From positions 1-30,793 of the IMG/VR virus record IMGVR_UViG_3300025305_000086: a stretch of 30,793 nt of DNA. One strand, given 5' to 3'. A program made the translations under genes and the position numbers. The notes beneath the pieces were generated by a model. It was not told the DNA's origin, ran no database searches, and saw only the letters and a program-made list of their open reading frames with translations. This DNA comes from a virus. Positions 24,178 to 30,574 of this stretch are shown here, piece after piece. Each line of letters begins with the position of its first letter. Position 1 is the stretch's first letter.

Positions 24178-25089
24178 ATGAAAAAGATAAAGCTGGTTGT
24201 CAAAGAACGCCGGATCTACTTTCCTTCAATCCCGTTTATCGGAATAACACTTCCCCTTAACCTTGCTTTCAAACTACCGGCCCTGCAAGGGCTTAGTTTC
24301 GGGCGCAATGCAAAGGCGATGGTGGTCTTCACCGTAATGATGTCCTTCGCTGTGATAGCAGGTGCGGTGTATTTCGCAATCAAGGGCATTGATCCTGCCC
24401 CTGTGTGGCCCCAGAGCGCAACGTATGACGCAGCAAGGGCGCAGAGGCTTGGACAGGAGCAGATCGGTGTAGGGCAGGATATGCCAGAAGATACACAACA
24501 GGGAACCATGACCTTGGAACTCAACATCGGTGGGGCCAGGATCGAGTCCATCAAGTTCAGTGATATGTCAGTAGGTAAAGCGTCCGGGTTGACTGATGCA
24601 ATTGCTATCTCCGCTACGACAGGTAACATCCTCTGCGAGACCCTGGAACTGATAGACGTTGAGGCAACTGATTTCCTTTTCAACACGAGCACTGCCTACT
24701 CGCTACAGGTTTCAACCACTACGGCAGACGGACTATCGATCTCTCCGACGCTATCCAGTGATCCTGTGAAGTACGCCTTTGGATCTACTCGTGGTGCGCT
24801 CAATGTACCTGAAGTTTCCGGTGGTACGTTTGACAGGATACTTTTGACCAGCAGTGAAACCAGTACGGTGGGTACGATCTCGTTCACGAGGGTTAAGGCG
24901 TTTGGAGCGGGGATTACGATGACCAACCTACAGTGCGGCACGGTTGTCATCCGTGGCACTGATGCCGAGGAGTCTGTGTACGGTGACGGTACAGGTATCG
25001 ATACGCCGAGCTTTACCATTGCCAGCTCAGTGAAGGTCCAGTCAAGTACATTAACGGGTAACGTAGAGAAGCCTGTTTCTGTAAAGTGA
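24178..25089 (+). CDS. Membrane-anchored beta-rich protein
   Basis: This 303-residue protein has a basic N-terminus, one predicted membrane helix at residues 47-69 (AMVVFTVMMSFAVIAGAVYF), and a long beta-rich C-terminal region with repeated short strands (GARIESIKF, GNILCETLELIDV, GTISFTRVKAF, CGTVVIRG) that reads like a small beta-helix. By the positive-inside rule the large domain would be outside the cytoplasmic membrane. No peptidoglycan-hydrolase motif is visible. It begins 4 bases after the holin-like gene. It could be a surface or superinfection-exclusion protein, or part of lysis; function unknown. Confidence 0.6.
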   Translation: MKKIKLVVKERRIYFPSIPFIGITLPLNLAFKLPALQGLSFGRNAKAMVVFTVMMSFAVIAGAVYFAIKGIDPAPVWPQSATYDAARAQRLGQEQIGVGQDMPEDTQQGTMTLELNIGGARIESIKFSDMSVGKASGLTDAIAISATTGNILCETLELIDVEATDFLFNTSTAYSLQVSTTTADGLSISPTLSSDPVKYAFGSTRGALNVPEVSGGTFDRILLTSSETSTVGTISFTRVKAFGAGITMTNLQCGTVVIRGTDAEESVYGDGTGIDTPSFTIASSVKVQSSTLTGNVEKPVSVK

Positions 25090-25095
25090 TATAAT
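25087..25095 (+). promoter_or_regulatory. Extended -10 promoter candidate
   Basis: TGATATAAT matches an extended -10 element (TGnTATAAT) exactly and overlaps the stop of the preceding gene. There is no convincing -35, which extended -10 promoters can do without. It would give a leader of about 50 bases for the 25156-25589 mini-genes. The leader contains a weak hairpin around GCTCtatGAGC. Confidence 0.45.
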
Positions 25096-25155
25096 CCCCT
25101 ACACTTTGTTATTGCGTCGCTCTATGAGCAACGTAGTAATCAGGAGGGTATGTGA

Positions 25156-25338
25156 ATGGACGTGTTGAATGTTCTCAGTAATTTCATTGGTAAAATTCGG
25201 CCCCAGGTCTTCCTAGCACTGACAATTCTTGGAGTGATTGCATATATAGGAGTTCAGGAGAATCTGACCGAGATTGCGGTGGGCTGTATAGCGGGCATCA
25301 TAGCTCTCGCAAAAGATGTGATGCAAGCCGATGCTTAA
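25156..25338 (+). CDS. Small two-pass membrane protein (holin-like)
   Basis: This 60-residue protein has two hydrophobic segments, about residues 18-33 (VFLALTILGVIAYIGV) and 38-53 (TEIAVGCIAGIIALAK), separated by a short turn. AGGAGGGT is a strong ribosome binding site before ATG 25156. Its stop overlaps the next mini-gene by eight bases. Size and topology resemble phage holins or accessory membrane peptides; which of the membrane proteins here is the actual holin cannot be told from sequence. Confidence 0.62.
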   Translation: MDVLNVLSNFIGKIRPQVFLALTILGVIAYIGVQENLTEIAVGCIAGIIALAKDVMQADA

Positions 25339-25417
25339 TAGACTTGCACAGGTCGCAACTATCGGGATATGCCTCGGCGTCTGGGTCACCCTCGCATGGC
25401 TGGTGATGAATGGCTAG
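25331..25417 (+). CDS. 28-residue single-pass membrane microprotein
   Basis: This tiny frame begins MLNRLAQVATIGICLGVWVT and ends LAWLVMNG. Almost all of it is one membrane helix (about residues 7-26). It overlaps the preceding gene by eight bases and the following zinc-ribbon gene by eight bases. The repeated overlap pattern is the main support that it is translated. A lysis-accessory or membrane-signalling role is possible, but unsupported. Confidence 0.45.
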   Translation: MLNRLAQVATIGICLGVWVTLAWLVMNG

Positions 25418-25589
25418 ATTACTGGAATGGTTGGGTGTTACACCTGTCGTCCGTGACGTCTGGTGCGTGAGATGTAAGGCGAGGCGCACCGTTAAGAAAA
25501 TCGCAGTCCACGAGGAGCGATCAGGATCACGGCGCATGGTCGGCAAGTGTCAGGTCTGCGAATCTGCTACCTCGACATTCGTTAAATGA
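25410..25589 (+). CDS. Zinc-ribbon protein, DUF5679-like
   Basis: This 59-residue protein has two zinc knuckles: C19-x2-C22 in WCVRCKARRTV and C47-x2-C50 in GKCQVCES, spaced with a basic strand between them. This is the DUF5679-type pattern (YCVKCK ... GxCPxCG) common in phages and some bacteria, of unknown function. The gene overlaps the 28-residue membrane gene by eight bases and is the last gene of the + strand block before the terminator-like hairpin. Confidence 0.7.
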   Translation: MARLLEWLGVTPVVRDVWCVRCKARRTVKKIAVHEERSGSRRMVGKCQVCESATSTFVK

Positions 25590-25647
25590 TACCTATGTAC
25601 AAGGCACCCGGCATAGAGTAAGATAGCCTCGTCATTCTCCTTTAGCT

Positions 25648-25702
25648 GGGCCGGGTAGTAGCGGAGACAGGCCTCTCCATAATCGCGACTACTACCCGGC
25701 CC
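25648..25702. terminator. Strong hairpin between convergent gene blocks
   Basis: GGGCCGGGTAGTAG (25648-25661) is perfectly complementary to CTACTACCCGGCCC (25689-25702), a 14-bp GC-rich stem. Its 27-base loop contains a second small stem, GGAGA (25663-25667) with TCTCC (25674-25678). On the + strand it is followed by TCTTGTTT, a modest U-tract; on the - strand there is none. It lies between the + structural block and the - replication block, so transcription termination is the likely role. The other intergenic bases of 25590-25744 show nothing else clear. Confidence 0.7.
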
Positions 25703-25744
25703 TCTTGTTTCCGGTACTAATCTCAGGCTGTTTTTTCTTCTTTG

Positions 25745-26170
25745 TCATGCCAGTATCTCCTTAATAGGGTCCATGTCATCGGGACAGTACCATAGATACG
25801 CTTCTATTCCGGGTATCTGTTGCAGCTTCTCAAGCCACAGTTCCTGTTCAGGCGTGGGCTTGTTGCCTTTCATCTTGAGTTCTGTAAAGAGGAGTCGAGG
25901 GGGGCGCACAAGTACCAGGTCAGGGAATCCCTTGTCACTGCCCCTGGAGTTCCGTGTGTGATAAATTAGATCCCACCCTGTTAAAGTTGCTTCATCCCGG
26001 ATCATTTCAAGAAACTCTTTCTCGTTCTTCGGCACTATTACCAGCTCTACAGGTTCTTCGATCTCTGCTTCAACAGGATCTGCCTCATGGCACTCACACT
26101 CACACTCTTCGTATTGACAGTGTCTCCACTTGTCCCGGTGTACATTGTATTTGCATATTAGTGAGATCAT
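25745..26170 (-). CDS. VRR-NUC domain nuclease
   Basis: This 141-residue protein has a C-terminal VRR-NUC domain (PD-(D/E)XK superfamily, as in FAN1 and phage stand-alone nucleases that act on branched DNA). Core residues are D84 in GFPDLVLV and E97-x-K99 in FTELKMKG, followed by TPEQELWLEKL and YLWYCPDD. The N-terminal 50 residues are unusual for stand-alone VRR-NUC proteins, with a Cys/His cluster (CKYNVH, HCQYEECECECH) that may bind zinc, then an acidic linker. It overlaps the methyltransferase stop by four bases (ATGA). It may resolve replication or recombination intermediates. Confidence 0.82.
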   Translation of the reverse strand: MISLICKYNVHRDKWRHCQYEECECECHEADPVEAEIEEPVELVIVPKNEKEFLEMIRDEATLTGWDLIYHTRNSRGSDKGFPDLVLVRPPRLLFTELKMKGNKPTPEQELWLEKLQQIPGIEAYLWYCPDDMDPIKEILA

Positions 26171-27249
26171 TCAACAGAATCTCTTGATATCAATTCCCTG
26201 AGCGCATAAGCGGCCTGTGCGGGCACGACGGCGTTGCCGAGCATCATCAACGCAGCCACCCTATCCGAGATTTTCCAAGCATCATCCACGTTACGAACAG
26301 GGGATTCAGTCTCATACATCCCACTCCGCACCGGTGTTCCGTGCTTACAGGTTGCGGGGGCGAGCTCTGGGTAGTGTTCGACGATCCATTCCCAGGCTGG
26401 GTCTCCTGGGCCAGGGGGGAATTCTGGGAGTTCGGGTCTGTCCAATTCCCAGCAATCGCCGAGAGGTTGTTCTGGTGATTCTCTCGGATCAATAGATTTG
26501 ACTTGATCTCTGATGCCTGTGGCGTGGGCCAGTTCGTTGCTACCCCGTCTAGTGTTGCTCCCCACTCCGTTCCGTCCTTGCCCGTCCGTATGAACCGTCC
26601 GTTTTTGACTGTCATGGTATTCTGCACCATACCTTTGTAATCCCTCGTGGCTGGCGTGGGCCAGTTCTCCGCTTGGTTTGGAAGCATCTCCTGAAATCCA
26701 GTGTTCCTGCCCTTGTAGTCCCGTGCCTGTGGCGTTTGCCAGGATGAAGAGCCTCTCGCGCCTGTGGCTTGCGCCGATGTCCGAGGCTTTGAAACAGCCC
26801 CACTCCGCATCGTACCCTGCTTCGGCCAGCTCTCCGAGAATGGTACCAAAGTATGGGTGAGCAACGAGGCCTGGGACGTTTTCCAGGAAGACGTAGCGTG
26901 GTCGTAGTTCGCGTATGATCCTGATGGTATCGGGGAAGAGATTTCTATCGTCTGAGGCACCGGATTGTTTGCCGGCGACCGAAAAGGGCTGGCAGGGGAA
27001 ACCGGAGAGCAAAAAGTCGATGTCCACTTTTCCAGCAAAGAGTTCTGTTGGGAATGTTTTAACATCAGAGTAGATCGGAGCTTCGTCAAGTAGTCCTTCT
27101 GAAGCTCTCTCTGCCAGGATTCTCGCCGCCTTGATTCCCCGTTCAACGTAACAGATCGTTCTAGTCGGGAGAACATCTCGGACTCCGAGGTCAAGTCCAC
27201 CGATTCCTGAGAACAAGCTGATAACGGTATATTCGGTATATAAATCCAC
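26167..27249 (-). CDS. dcm: DNA (cytosine-5) methyltransferase
   Basis: This 360-residue protein has all main C5-methyltransferase motifs: I, SLFSGIGGLDLG (11-22); IV, GFPCQPFS with nucleophile C86; VI, ENVPG (123-127); VIII, RRERLF (163-168); X, LGNAVVP (337-343). The region between VIII and X, with repeated LANAT/ELAHAS/ELAHAT units, replaces a typical target recognition domain. No restriction endonuclease is adjacent, so this is probably a lone phage enzyme protecting DNA from host restriction. The start is GTG 27249, with AAGGAG upstream. An ATG two bases further out opens a different frame that stays open for 334 codons. Confidence 0.92.
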   Translation of the reverse strand: MDLYTEYTVISLFSGIGGLDLGVRDVLPTRTICYVERGIKAARILAERASEGLLDEAPIYSDVKTFPTELFAGKVDIDFLLSGFPCQPFSVAGKQSGASDDRNLFPDTIRIIRELRPRYVFLENVPGLVAHPYFGTILGELAEAGYDAEWGCFKASDIGASHRRERLFILANATGTGLQGQEHWISGDASKPSGELAHASHEGLQRYGAEYHDSQKRTVHTDGQGRNGVGSNTRRGSNELAHATGIRDQVKSIDPRESPEQPLGDCWELDRPELPEFPPGPGDPAWEWIVEHYPELAPATCKHGTPVRSGMYETESPVRNVDDAWKISDRVAALMMLGNAVVPAQAAYALRELISRDSVE

Positions 27250-27251
27250 AT
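26247..27251 (-). CDS. Overlapping 334-codon frame inside the methyltransferase gene
   Basis: This frame is on the same strand as dcm, shifted, from ATG 27251 to a stop at 26247. Its text is not random: YDHATSSWKTSQ (116-127), FSESWPKQGTMRSG (138-151), then WQTPQARDYKG (171-181), WPTPATRDYKG (197-207) and WPTPQAS (241-247), ending LNPLFVTWMM (315-324) and GW. From memory these are hallmarks of a phage protein family often annotated near DNA methylases, with a usual ending of LNPxFVExLMGFPxGWT. The frame may encode a second protein, or the similarity may be an imprint of dcm-like coding. Its AAGGAG is slightly too close to the ATG. Confidence 0.4.
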   Translation of the reverse strand: MWIYIPNIPLSACSQESVDLTSESEMFSRLERSVTLNGESRRRESWQRELQKDYLTKLRSTLMLKHSQQNSLLEKWTSTFCSPVSPASPFRSPANNPVPQTIEISSPIPSGSYANYDHATSSWKTSQASLLTHTLVPFSESWPKQGTMRSGAVSKPRTSAQATGARGSSSWQTPQARDYKGRNTGFQEMLPNQAENWPTPATRDYKGMVQNTMTVKNGRFIRTGKDGTEWGATLDGVATNWPTPQASEIKSNLLIRENHQNNLSAIAGNWTDPNSQNSPLAQETQPGNGSSNTTQSSPPQPVSTEHRCGVGCMRLNPLFVTWMMLGKSRIGWLR

Positions 27252-27264
27252 TACTCCTTCTTTC

Positions 27265-27657
27265 TTATCTACCGCATGACCTGCATATTATAGGGGCTTC
27301 CGGGTCACAGCCATCAGGCCCTATCGGACAGACTCGTGGCACCATAAGCGTGTCGAGGATGTCCCACAGTGCGAGGCGTTCACCAAATATGCCAACCTGC
27401 TTATCGCTTCCTACAGGCCAGCCGTCCTTATCCCAAAGGGACTGGTTCTGTGATATCAATAGCTGCTGTCCCTTCCTCAGACGTGTCCCCAGTTGGGCGT
27501 AGAAGGCTTCTATGCCAGGCTTGCAGTCTCTGAGCTTGCTGATGAGCGGATGTCCCTTATAGGGGCTCGTCACGCGCATCTGTCCCTCACCAGGATGCAC
27601 CTTGATACCTGTATAGTATGCGTCCAGTAGTAAAGCTATTAAAACTGTGTCGTCCAT
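27265..27657 (-). CDS. TubC_N-like protein with C-terminal zinc ribbon
   Basis: This 130-residue protein has residues 1-60 (LLLDAYYTGIKVHPGEGQMR, then KLRDCKPGIEAFYAQL) resembling the TubC N-terminal docking domain, which in phages and plasmids is often found beside primase or helicase genes. Four cysteines near the end (C110, C117, C125, C128; CRSCGR) can form a zinc site. It overlaps the helicase gene end by 19 bases and precedes dcm by 15 bases, so it belongs to the replication operon. The role is unknown; a protein-protein adaptor for the helicase is a reasonable guess. Confidence 0.62.
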   Translation of the reverse strand: MDDTVLIALLLDAYYTGIKVHPGEGQMRVTSPYKGHPLISKLRDCKPGIEAFYAQLGTRLRKGQQLLISQNQSLWDKDGWPVGSDKQVGIFGERLALWDILDTLMVPRVCPIGPDGCDPEAPIICRSCGR

Positions 27658-28973
27658 AAGTCGTCTTTCTCCTCTTTGTCAGGCGCAACAGTAGAATTGG
27701 CGTGATCATATATCATGCCGTCTTTCTCCACGAGCTTGCCTGCCTTACAGAAGCGGCTGATGGCAGTTTTTACTGCTGCACGTAGGCCATCTTCCTTAGC
27801 TTCCTTGAATTCAGCTACCAGTTTCGGTAACGCATCTTTACTTGTAGGCCCCTCAGTCTCAATGATGTGCAGTACCACCTTTGCCACGCTCATTTCACGG
27901 GCAAAGTCAGTGTCAATCGGGTCTTTTGCAACGATATTTACAGACTGAGTGGTACCGGTAGTGGGATCAGGCGTGAAGTTGAGGCGGTATGCTCTCGGCA
28001 CTTCCTTGCCAACGCTGTTGCTCTTTCTATGGAACAACCCAACATCGATTTGCCCTCGCGTCACGGCAGATCGTTTCACTTCCCAGAGATTTCTCGCTGC
28101 TGCGAGTGTGTACTGGGACCCGAACAGATGACCGTCCTTGTTGGTGTGAGTTATAGTCAGCGAGGTCGAGCCCAGTACTCTCAGGGCAGCAAAGTAGCTG
28201 ATCACCATCTCCTCATCCACCAGTTTGCCGCCTGTGGCAAGGCCCATCGAGTCCACCATTATGACGATAGGCGTATCATCGCCGCCCCATCTACGTTCGA
28301 TGAGATCCAGTATGTAATCAGTCTCTACGACCAGGGGCTGTGTACAATATCTGTACACAACATTAGAGGGCGCGGTTATCTCCATGCCCCTATGTAGCCA
28401 TTTCAAGCGATGTAAAATTTCTATCTCGTCTGTTTCGTAGTCCAGGTAGAGGACATTAGCCCGCCGTGTGACCACCTTGAGTTGAGAATTCACATGGCCT
28501 GTGTCCATTAGCGCAGCCCATTGCAGGGCCATCATGCTCTTGGCTGTGCCGGGATCTCCATATATCACATTGGATTTGCTCTCTAGTATGTACGGCTCGA
28601 CAAGCCAGGTGTCTTGCTCGATCTCCTTATCCCAGAGGTCGGAGACTGCCACTTCGGGTTGCCCCTGCCGGTGGGCATCGAGCGTACGTCCGGCTAATTC
28701 CTCGGCCCAGTCGCGCCAGTTGATCCCATAGTCGGTGGCTTTGCGTCTGTCCTCAAGCAGTCTACAGAAGTCCCGCATCGAACTCATTGATGTCAACGTG
28801 GGATGGGCTCTCACGAGCTGCACGTCATCGAGCCATACACATATCTGTGCTTTCAGGCTATCCTGTCCTTTTGACACAAGCCGTGATATCTCGGCCTTGA
28901 CATCGTGCCCCGCCCAGTTATCGATCCACTGGTATCCCGATCCTACTTTCTGCCACGTTGTTACGTGGTCCAT
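27639..28973 (-). CDS. RepA-like hexameric ATPase / replicative helicase
   Basis: This 444-residue protein has an AAA_25/RecA-type ATPase core: Walker A GDPGTAKS (139-146), strand VLYLDYET (174-181), Walker B IVIMVDSMG with D241, and the LTITHTNKDG sensor region followed by GSQYTLAAARNLWEV. This layout matches plasmid RepA-type and phage replicative helicases. The N-terminal 120 residues are unassigned. The last 100 look like a winged helix (VVLHIIETEGPTSKDALPKL, then AISRFCKAGKLVEKDGMIYD). AGAGGAGA precedes ATG 28973. The helicase role is strongly suggested; loading partner and polymerase are outside the window. Confidence 0.82.
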   Translation of the reverse strand: MDHVTTWQKVGSGYQWIDNWAGHDVKAEISRLVSKGQDSLKAQICVWLDDVQLVRAHPTLTSMSSMRDFCRLLEDRRKATDYGINWRDWAEELAGRTLDAHRQGQPEVAVSDLWDKEIEQDTWLVEPYILESKSNVIYGDPGTAKSMMALQWAALMDTGHVNSQLKVVTRRANVLYLDYETDEIEILHRLKWLHRGMEITAPSNVVYRYCTQPLVVETDYILDLIERRWGGDDTPIVIMVDSMGLATGGKLVDEEMVISYFAALRVLGSTSLTITHTNKDGHLFGSQYTLAAARNLWEVKRSAVTRGQIDVGLFHRKSNSVGKEVPRAYRLNFTPDPTTGTTQSVNIVAKDPIDTDFAREMSVAKVVLHIIETEGPTSKDALPKLVAEFKEAKEDGLRAAVKTAISRFCKAGKLVEKDGMIYDHANSTVAPDKEEKDDLWTTQF

Positions 28974-29224
28974 TTGTACGTTCTCCTCTCATCTGTCTGC
29001 TGTTGTGGTTTCGGAACAGGAACCGGGGCTTTCTGAGGTGCGTTGTCTGTGATGGGCCGCCGTTTATTAGGTACCTGGCTACCGTCAAGTAGCAGCCTCG
29101 CAATGGTATCCATAGAATCACTGAGCTTTTCTAGCGTAGCTGACTGCCGGGATTGTTGCTGTTGGTCCCAGCAATAGCCACAATAGACAGGGCTGTGAGG
29201 GCTATCAAAGTCGCACTGAGTCAT
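28961..29224 (-). CDS. Small Cys-rich, Gln/Pro-rich protein
   Basis: This 87-residue protein has MTQCDFDSPHSPVYCGYCW at its start; C4, H10, C15 and C18 could bind one zinc. The rest is Gln-, Pro- and Lys-rich (PVPVPKPQQQ) and probably flexible. I chose ATG 29224, which overlaps the preceding stop as ATGA, over an upstream in-frame ATG at 29257. The end overlaps the helicase start by 13 bases. No family is recognised; a helicase partner is possible from position. Confidence 0.6.
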   Translation of the reverse strand: MTQCDFDSPHSPVYCGYCWDQQQQSRQSATLEKLSDSMDTIARLLLDGSQVPNKRRPITDNAPQKAPVPVPKPQQQTDERRTYKWTT

Positions 29225-29412
29225 GGTCTGATCACCTTTAAGTCCTCGATGAAACAAATTCTAACGTAGCCATCTGCGTTCTCCACGAGGGCGCGATCTC
29301 TCTCTCTGAATATGTGCCGTACAAGACAAGCCTGGTGAAAACAGTCTCTAGGATCTCGGTGCAGGCACTCAGGTACCTGAGTCATTTTGACGGTTGAATA
29401 TACTTTCAACAT
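29221..29412 (-). CDS. Small Cys/His-rich protein
   Basis: This 63-residue protein has a central cluster C16, H18, C24, H26, C29, H33 (CLHRDPRDCFHQACLVRH) that could bind zinc, then a strand-like end (GYVRICFIEDLKVI). It overlaps the preceding gene by seven bases and the following one by four. A later in-frame ATG exists at 29385 (M10). No family is recognised. Confidence 0.58.
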   Translation of the reverse strand: MLKVYSTVKMTQVPECLHRDPRDCFHQACLVRHIFRERDRALVENADGYVRICFIEDLKVIRP

Positions 29413-29783
29413 TGTTCATCCTGTGCCTTCTTAGCGCACCATTTACACAGCCCTTCCCAGGGTTCCGGCATTGGAAGCAACCCACCTGCGTGAGTGCCCC
29501 CAAAGAACAGCCCGCACGTAGGGCACTTCAGATGATCTGCAAGGGCGTTGAGTTTCAGCCCACTCACTCTTTTATATATACGGGTCAGATCGCTCCGGAG
29601 GCTGGTAATGACTGACAGAATCGGCTCCACTGTAGCCGCGATCATTCTGTCAGCATCCTCGCACATACCGCAAGTGACCGGCGGCTCCGCCTCAGCGGGA
29701 ACCTTCTCTTCACATACTTCCTCAACCACAACCACTGGCTTTCCCTTGGTTTTCTTTGCCGCTTTCTTTGCCGTTTTCTTCAT
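29406..29783 (-). CDS. Zinc-ribbon protein with Lys/Ala-rich N-terminus
   Basis: This 125-residue protein begins MKKTAKKAAKKTKGKP, a histone H1-like basic tail that could bind nucleic acid. C38-x2-C41 (CGMC) precedes a helix, and C87-x2-C90 (CPTCG) with C113-x2-C116 (CKWC) make a complete zinc ribbon. AAGGGGGG precedes ATG 29783, 14 bases after the nuclease gene. It is probably a DNA-associated replication or transcription accessory protein, but no specific family is recognised. Confidence 0.65.
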   Translation of the reverse strand: MKKTAKKAAKKTKGKPVVVVEEVCEEKVPAEAEPPVTCGMCEDADRMIAATVEPILSVITSLRSDLTRIYKRVSGLKLNALADHLKCPTCGLFFGGTHAGGLLPMPEPWEGLCKWCAKKAQDEQC

Positions 29784-29797
29784 GCTCTTTCCCCCCT

Positions 29798-30574
29798 TTA
29801 TTTATTTGATTCTTCCAGGGCGTTGTACAGTTCAAATGCAGCGTCCCAGATTCTATATAGGGACTCGTACTCACCAGGTTCTATCTCGACTACCTCAAAA
29901 CCCACCTCATCCTTACCCAGCCGAACGATCATTGCGTCAATCGGACTGCCGCTATACGGTGCCATTGCACGAGCATACTGTAAAATCTGTGTTTTATGTT
30001 CGAGATAGATTCGGTTGGAAGTCTTCCAGTCTACCAAAAGAAGCCTGTCTCCACGCTCAAAAAGTGCATCAATGGTGCCTGCATAGCCATAACCCATTTT
30101 GTCATAGCCATACACAGCTACCTCGCTATCGACGAGGTTGAGATGATGAGAGTCAAACCACTCATGGAAGGTTGCCATTACTACTTCCAATGCATCGGGT
30201 ACAGGCGGGTCTTCGCCGAGCAACACCCGGTTGATTAGATCATGGGCCTGGCTACCCAGAGCCGCCGCTTCATCTGCATCAGATTTCGGCCTTATCTTGG
30301 CTTCGGCCACGGCTTTGTCCAGAAGCGGGGCATGGATCGGTTCGCCAATATGCCCCGCTAGGTAGTCTCGCATCGCTTCCCTCGATCTTTTTTGGTACCA
30401 ACCCATGAGGGCTGGCTTGGGAATGACCTTGCCAAGAACCGTCGTGATACTCGGACAAGGACGGGATGCTGGATCAACTACGTAGTGTCTGCGTGTGCGT
30501 TTGGTGACACGCTCAATGTGTGTGTGATCAAGCCGCTGTTGAAATCGGTTTAGCGGAATAAGTTCTGAGGTCAT
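29798..30574 (-). CDS. RecB/Cas4-like PD-(D/E)XK exonuclease
   Basis: This 258-residue protein has the full RecB-type nuclease motif set: LGSQAHDLIN with H111, E151 (DSEVAVYG), D169 (GTIDAL), D182-W-K184 (LLLVDWKTS), and Q196...Y200 (TQILQYARAM). These are the metal ligands and motif IV Gln/Tyr of phage and Cas4/AddB-like nucleases that process DNA ends in recombination or replication. No Cys cluster for an iron-sulphur centre is apparent, unlike true Cas4. ATG 30574 overlaps the upstream stop as ATGA, with GAGGAAA as ribosome binding site. Confidence 0.88.
   Translation of the reverse strand: MTSELIPLNRFQQRLDHTHIERVTKRTRRHYVVDPASRPCPSITTVLGKVIPKPALMGWYQKRSREAMRDYLAGHIGEPIHAPLLDKAVAEAKIRPKSDADEAAALGSQAHDLINRVLLGEDPPVPDALEVVMATFHEWFDSHHLNLVDSEVAVYGYDKMGYGYAGTIDALFERGDRLLLVDWKTSNRIYLEHKTQILQYARAMAPYSGSPIDAMIVRLGKDEVGFEVVEIEPGEYESLYRIWDAAFELYNALEESNK

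Noticed and set aside
25692-25748. An 18-codon Lys-rich frame on the - strand (MTKKKKQPEISTGNKRAG), overlapping the VRR-NUC stop as ATGA
   Set aside because: The overlap is suggestive, but it is very short, ends inside the hairpin stem and has no recognisable family. It is not listed as a gene.
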